A DNA stretch of 64,000 bases, taken from assembly GCF_030272615.1 (NCBI RefSeq), contig NC_081406.1, forward strand, positions 458,762,072 through 458,826,071. Reading direction: 5' to 3'. A program made the position numbers and the translations under genes. Of the stretch, positions 60,597-64,000 are shown in pieces. Numbering within the stretch: position 1 is the stretch's first letter; each line of letters begins with the position of its first letter. The notes under the pieces were generated by a model that saw only the letters and a list, made by a program, of their open reading frames with translations, was not told the DNA's origin and made no database searches. Source of the DNA: Cryptomeria japonica (lineage: Eukaryota > Streptophyta > Pinopsida > Cupressales > Cupressaceae).

Positions 60597-61653
60597 AATT
60601 AGGTCCCGGAGGCAACTGAGAGGGGGGGGGGGAGTGAATCAATTGTCAAATAAATTCAAACCAAAACAACTTAACCAAACTTAATGCTTAATGTCAGTAG
60701 ACAGTTTATCAATTAATTGCAGTACCGGTAAAGATTAATGCATGAAATAGAAAGACAATATCATCCACAACACATAACACCAATATTTGTACATGGAGAC
60801 CCTTTAAGGGGAAAAACCACGGTGGGAAACCTTACCCACAATCAGATGATACTACTACATATAGTATGTGTATACAATAGGGGGTCTGCACATGCAGAAA
60901 GGCCAAGCACCTAGAGCTCACTGCTCAAACACAAATGGGAGTCACGCTGACTACAATTGGATGGTTAAATCCAATAATGATGTACTTCTTAAAATAACAT
61001 CTTCATATGCTGGATTCAGTACTAGTGTAGTTCTAATATGTCTTCACAAAAACCTTCCTTCAGCCTTAAAATGATGTCTGCATGTATTGCTCTTCTTATT
61101 CTCGCATATACCTTTATACAAATATTTTTCCCAATTGCATATTGATCTTACAAATAAGATCTTACATATATACCAAAACCTAGGACCAAAATGTATAGGT
61201 CGACTTTACAAAAGTTATTACAATAAAATAATTTACAATTAAATCAATAACCAATGCAATATCTGATTCAACATGTTGTCTTAATGCATTTACAACAATA
61301 ATAAATCATCTCCATAGCATGTCTTGCTAATCTGGAATAGATAGGCCTATCAGTGTTTATCCTGGACCTATTTGGCAGTAACAACAAATATGCAAACATG
61401 AATATACCAATGAACAAATCTCCAAGAAAAACTATCCAAATGATGTCTTCGACATAACCAAGTTTTTTCCATGTCATTTCAAGTGCCGCTGAATAATATA
61501 TCCTGCCGATGAATAAGATACCAGTGACTAAGCATAAAGTCACTTGCTTGCCGATGAACATTCCCAAATCTCCAAATGCTAGTAGGCTTGACTAGAGTTG
61601 ATAAGTGTTTACATCAATGAAAAAACCATATCAACATATCTAAAATACCAACA
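60597..61653 (-). repeat. Copia-C 5' LTR
   Basis: 1057 bp, collinear with 57625-58672; its outer TG next to the interior reads AA. Followed by TSD CAAGT. Confidence 0.92.
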
Positions 61654-61658
61654 CAAGT

Positions 61659-62109
61659 TGCAGGTGGCGATTGTAATTGTAAATTTAGGATTCATTTGCA
61701 AATATGGAAAAACCCTTTTCGTCTCACAGATTTTTCGAAGGACCGTGCATAACTTACGCACGGTCCTGATGATTTTTCTCTAAATTTATAGGGAAGGTCT
61801 TTATAAATCTAAATACCTCAGATCCAAAGTTACAATGCTATCTCAAATTGGTAGCTCCTTATTTCACCCATTTTGTCTTCATTTTCTGCATAGTCAACAA
61901 GTCAACTCTTCTACTTACAAAAGATAATAAATTGCATTGCACCCTTGAAATTCACTTAGTATTCAGATCCTTATTCACTCTAAGGTTTGGATCTAGTGAA
62001 TTCAACCCCTCTTTTAAATGTAAAGTATCTCCCAAGTGAAAATCATCCTAGTGATTTCCTTTCTCTCTCCTAGGTGGGGAATCACTAGGGTTCAATTTTC
62101 CACTTTACA
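61659..62109 (+). repeat. Giant Tat LTR, piece 4 of 4 (3' end)
   Basis: Ends CTTTACA at 62109, followed by a Tat-type PBS. Contains the first hairpin copy (61740-61766). Confidence 0.55.
61740..61766. repeat. Hairpin motif copy 1
   Basis: GGACCGTGC, nine-base spacer ATAACTTAC, GCACGGTCC: a perfect 9-bp inverted repeat. Confidence 0.9.
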
Positions 62110-62112
62110 TTT

Positions 62113-62126
62113 TGGTGAACCCGACG
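62113..62126 (+). other. Tat-type primer-binding site, plus orientation
   Basis: TGGTGAACCCGACG, three bases after CTTTACA, same arrangement as in Tat-1 and Tat-2. Confidence 0.7.
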
Positions 62127-62525
62127 TCCTATATCTTAATTTTTATTTCTTATTTGTTACATCTAAATAATCGCAATGTGAACTTTAAAATTTCATTTTT
62201 GAGTTTGATCTTTTTGTGAAATTTAGAGGTTAATTGCATAAAAAACCCTAATTTTTCATTTTGAGGAAATTAAGCATGTGAAGTATATAATTTTTATTAT
62301 TTGTTTCAGATCTTATTTCTATTTCAAATTTGCAATTAAAATCAGTCTTTTTATTATAAAAATTAAGTGGTTAAACAGTAAAACCCTAAATTTTAAGGGA
62401 TCTCCTATTTCGACCTTTGACTGCTTATTTGATCTATCTAAACATCTCCAAACCAGACAATTTTCTGGAATCCGTAGTAGAATCACAATATCTTTCATCT
62501 CTGAAAATTTCAAAAAATGTTTGTC

Positions 62526-62552
62526 GGACCGTGCATAATTTACGCACAGTCC
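62526..62552. repeat. Hairpin motif copy 2
   Basis: GGACCGTGC, spacer ATAATTTAC, GCACAGTCC: one mismatch in the arms. Confidence 0.85.
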
Positions 62553-63137
62553 TTGACATTTATTCTAAAATTTGGGAGTTGGATTTGACTATATTTTACT
62601 GCTTAAATCCAGAGATTTGGTTGATTCTATCAATTTTAAAACCTCCTAAGGTCGAAAAAAAAATCAAAATTGCATGTTTGATTTCCTTAAAATTTACAAA
62701 AAATCTAGATTTGAAATTGAACTTGTGCAAAATTTGGATCTTAATTCAATTTTTTAGATTTATCATTATTTTTAGATTTGTCTTCTTACTAAAAATATTC
62801 AAAATTTCCATTCCCTCCTTTTGGCAAAATTTCAAAATCAATTGGTTAGGATCTAAAACCCTAATTTTTAAATTAAATTGGAGTTTGTGAAAATTTCAAT
62901 CAAATTCATTAATTTTTAGTCCTCTAAACATTTTCCAAGTTGGCCCTATCCATTAGGTCTGGTATTCTTCAAAATTTTCTTTCAATTCATCATATTTCAC
63001 AAAACCCTAATTAGGTCCTATTTCAACGTTCTGAGCTTAAATTCACCTATCTATAGATCAGAAAATCACTAAATTTTTTGGAAGTAGTAATAAAATCATT
63101 GTATCTATCATCCCTAAAAAATTCAAAAAGAGTTGAA

Positions 63138-63166
63138 GGGATCGTGCATAACTTACGCACAGTCCC
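63138..63166. repeat. Hairpin motif copy 3
   Basis: GGGATCGTGC, spacer ATAACTTAC, GCACAGTCCC: two mismatches in the arms. Confidence 0.8.
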
Positions 63167-63490
63167 TGGCTTTTTTCCTGAAATTTTGGGAGACTGTTAG
63201 ACTATGTTTTACTGCTTAATTCTAGAAAATTGGTTGATTTTGTCGAATTTTGTTCCCTCTAACATTAAAAATAATCTCCACTTTCAACATTCAATTTTCA
63301 AGATATAGTTTAAAATTAAGTGGTTAATTAAGAACAACCCTAATTTTAAATTAAAAAATTTCAATTCAACAACTTTGAATTTATAAAATTAACAGATTTT
63401 TCAGGACACCCTAATTTTAATTTTCAATCTCTTTTGGATAATTATCATCATTCCTAGAAATTACACCATTCCTTATTTAAATCAATTACT

Positions 63491-64000
63491 AAGGGCAGTG
63501 TTGATAGTAATTTATATTATAAAATCACTAATGATGATATACTGATTGTTGAAGTATTTTTTGATGACATTATTTTTGGAGGTGAAGATAAATTATGCAT
63601 AGAATTTTCTAAGAAAATGGAGAAAGAATTTGAGATGTCTATGATTGGTTAGATGAAATTTTTCTTAGGTTTGCAGATTACTCAGACTGACAAAGGTATT
63701 TTTATCTATAAAACTAAATATGTTAAGAAATTGTTGAAGAAATTTATTATGGGAGATTCTAAACCGGTAAGTACACCTATGGTTACAAGTGAGAAATTGA
63801 CAAGGAAATATGTTTCTGTGCTGATAAATCCTACAAGATACAAATCTATGATTGGAGGTCTACTTTATTTAACTCAGACTAGACCTGACATTATGAATGT
63901 TGTTTGTATTGTTTCAAGATTTCAGAGCGATCCTAGAGAAAATCATGAGATGGCAGTGAAAAAGATTTTTAGATACTTGCAAGGTACATCACAATATGGT
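63491..64000 (+). pseudogene. Copia RT/RNase H fragment, runs off the right edge
   Basis: One frame from 63491: GSVDSNLYYKITNDDILIVE, FFDDIIFGGEDKLC (catalytic pair as FDD), KFFLGLQITQTDKGIFIYK, YKSMIGGLLYLTQTRPDIMN, FRYLQGTSQYG at the edge. One TAG at 63650-63652 interrupts it. The sequence left of 63491 is not RT, so the element is truncated or joined here. Closest in sequence by eye to the Copia-B protein. Confidence 0.9.

Larger units (their letters stand above)
57620..61658 (-). mobile_element. Copia-C: internally deleted Ty1/copia element, TSD CAAGT
   Basis: LTRs 57625-58672 and 60597-61653; exact TSD CAAGT at 57620-57624 and 61654-61658. Only 1.9 kb of interior remains: RT, RNase H and the PPT (minus strand AAAGGGGGAGAT just before the 3' LTR). 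Gag, protease and integrase are gone; the 5' LTR is followed by TGGTAT (60589-60594), the first six bases of a PBS, and then directly by RT coding sequence. Confidence 0.93.
62127..63490 (+). other. 5' leader of a plus-strand Tat element, non-coding, with degenerate about 0.6-kb repeats
   Basis: AT-rich. Two degenerate units around the second and third hairpin share flanking words (TTTCAAAAAATG/TTCAAAAAGAG before, TTTTACTGCTTAA after). No gag is reached; copia sequence begins at about 63491. Confidence 0.5.

Overview
The window looks like intergenic DNA from a large, repeat-rich land-plant genome. It is AT-rich and made almost entirely of Ty1/copia and Ty3/gypsy LTR retrotransposons, an L1-type LINE and long microsatellites. 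Plant-specific markers are the plant mobile domain (PMD, aminotransferase-like) reading frames lying antisense inside Tat-lineage gypsy elements, and the dual RNase H of that lineage. The style (old, stop-riddled, deeply nested LTR elements) would suit a gymnosperm, but that is a guess. I found no intact host gene, rRNA, tRNA or CRISPR array.

Left part (1-8007): an unidentified open frame runs in from the left edge, followed by a CATA microsatellite, a dispersed repeat, a long GA microsatellite, a 1.02-kb insertion with a perfect 16-bp target-site duplication (TSD) carrying a coiled-coil frame, an AT-rich stretch, and a decayed L1-type LINE (ORF1, endonuclease, start of RT) that ends in a second microsatellite.

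Middle part (8003-40536): two minus-strand Tat-like gypsy elements. Tat-1 (8008-17869, TSD CATAT) is non-autonomous: it shares ends and leader with Tat-2, but one long Q/P-rich frame occupies the place of gag-pol. Tat-2 (22644-40531, TSD CTCAT) carries gag, protease, G-patch, RT, RNase H, second RNase H and integrase, broken by only a few stops and frameshifts, plus an antisense PMD frame next to its 3' LTR. Between them lies the 3' part of a plus-strand Tat element (antisense PMD, polypurine tract (PPT), LTR start at 22023).

Right part (40537-64000): the LTR that begins at 22023 appears to continue in pieces to a primer-binding site (PBS) at 62113, about 5.2 kb of LTR split by Tat-2, Copia-B and Copia-C. 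Copia-B (44627-57550) has a solo LTR in its own 3' LTR, and that solo LTR contains Copia-A (45504-50372). Copia-C (57625-61653) lost gag, protease and integrase. A complete 333-bp miniature LTR element (TRIM/SMART type) lies at 42520-42852. After the PBS at 62113 come three copies of a hairpin motif, and the window ends inside another copia RT fragment. Nearly all junctions are fixed by TG...CA ends plus matching 5-bp TSDs, so the insertion order can be read directly: giant-LTR Tat element, then Tat-2, Copia-B, Copia-C and the TRIM into it, then the solo-LTR family into Copia-B, then Copia-A into the solo LTR.
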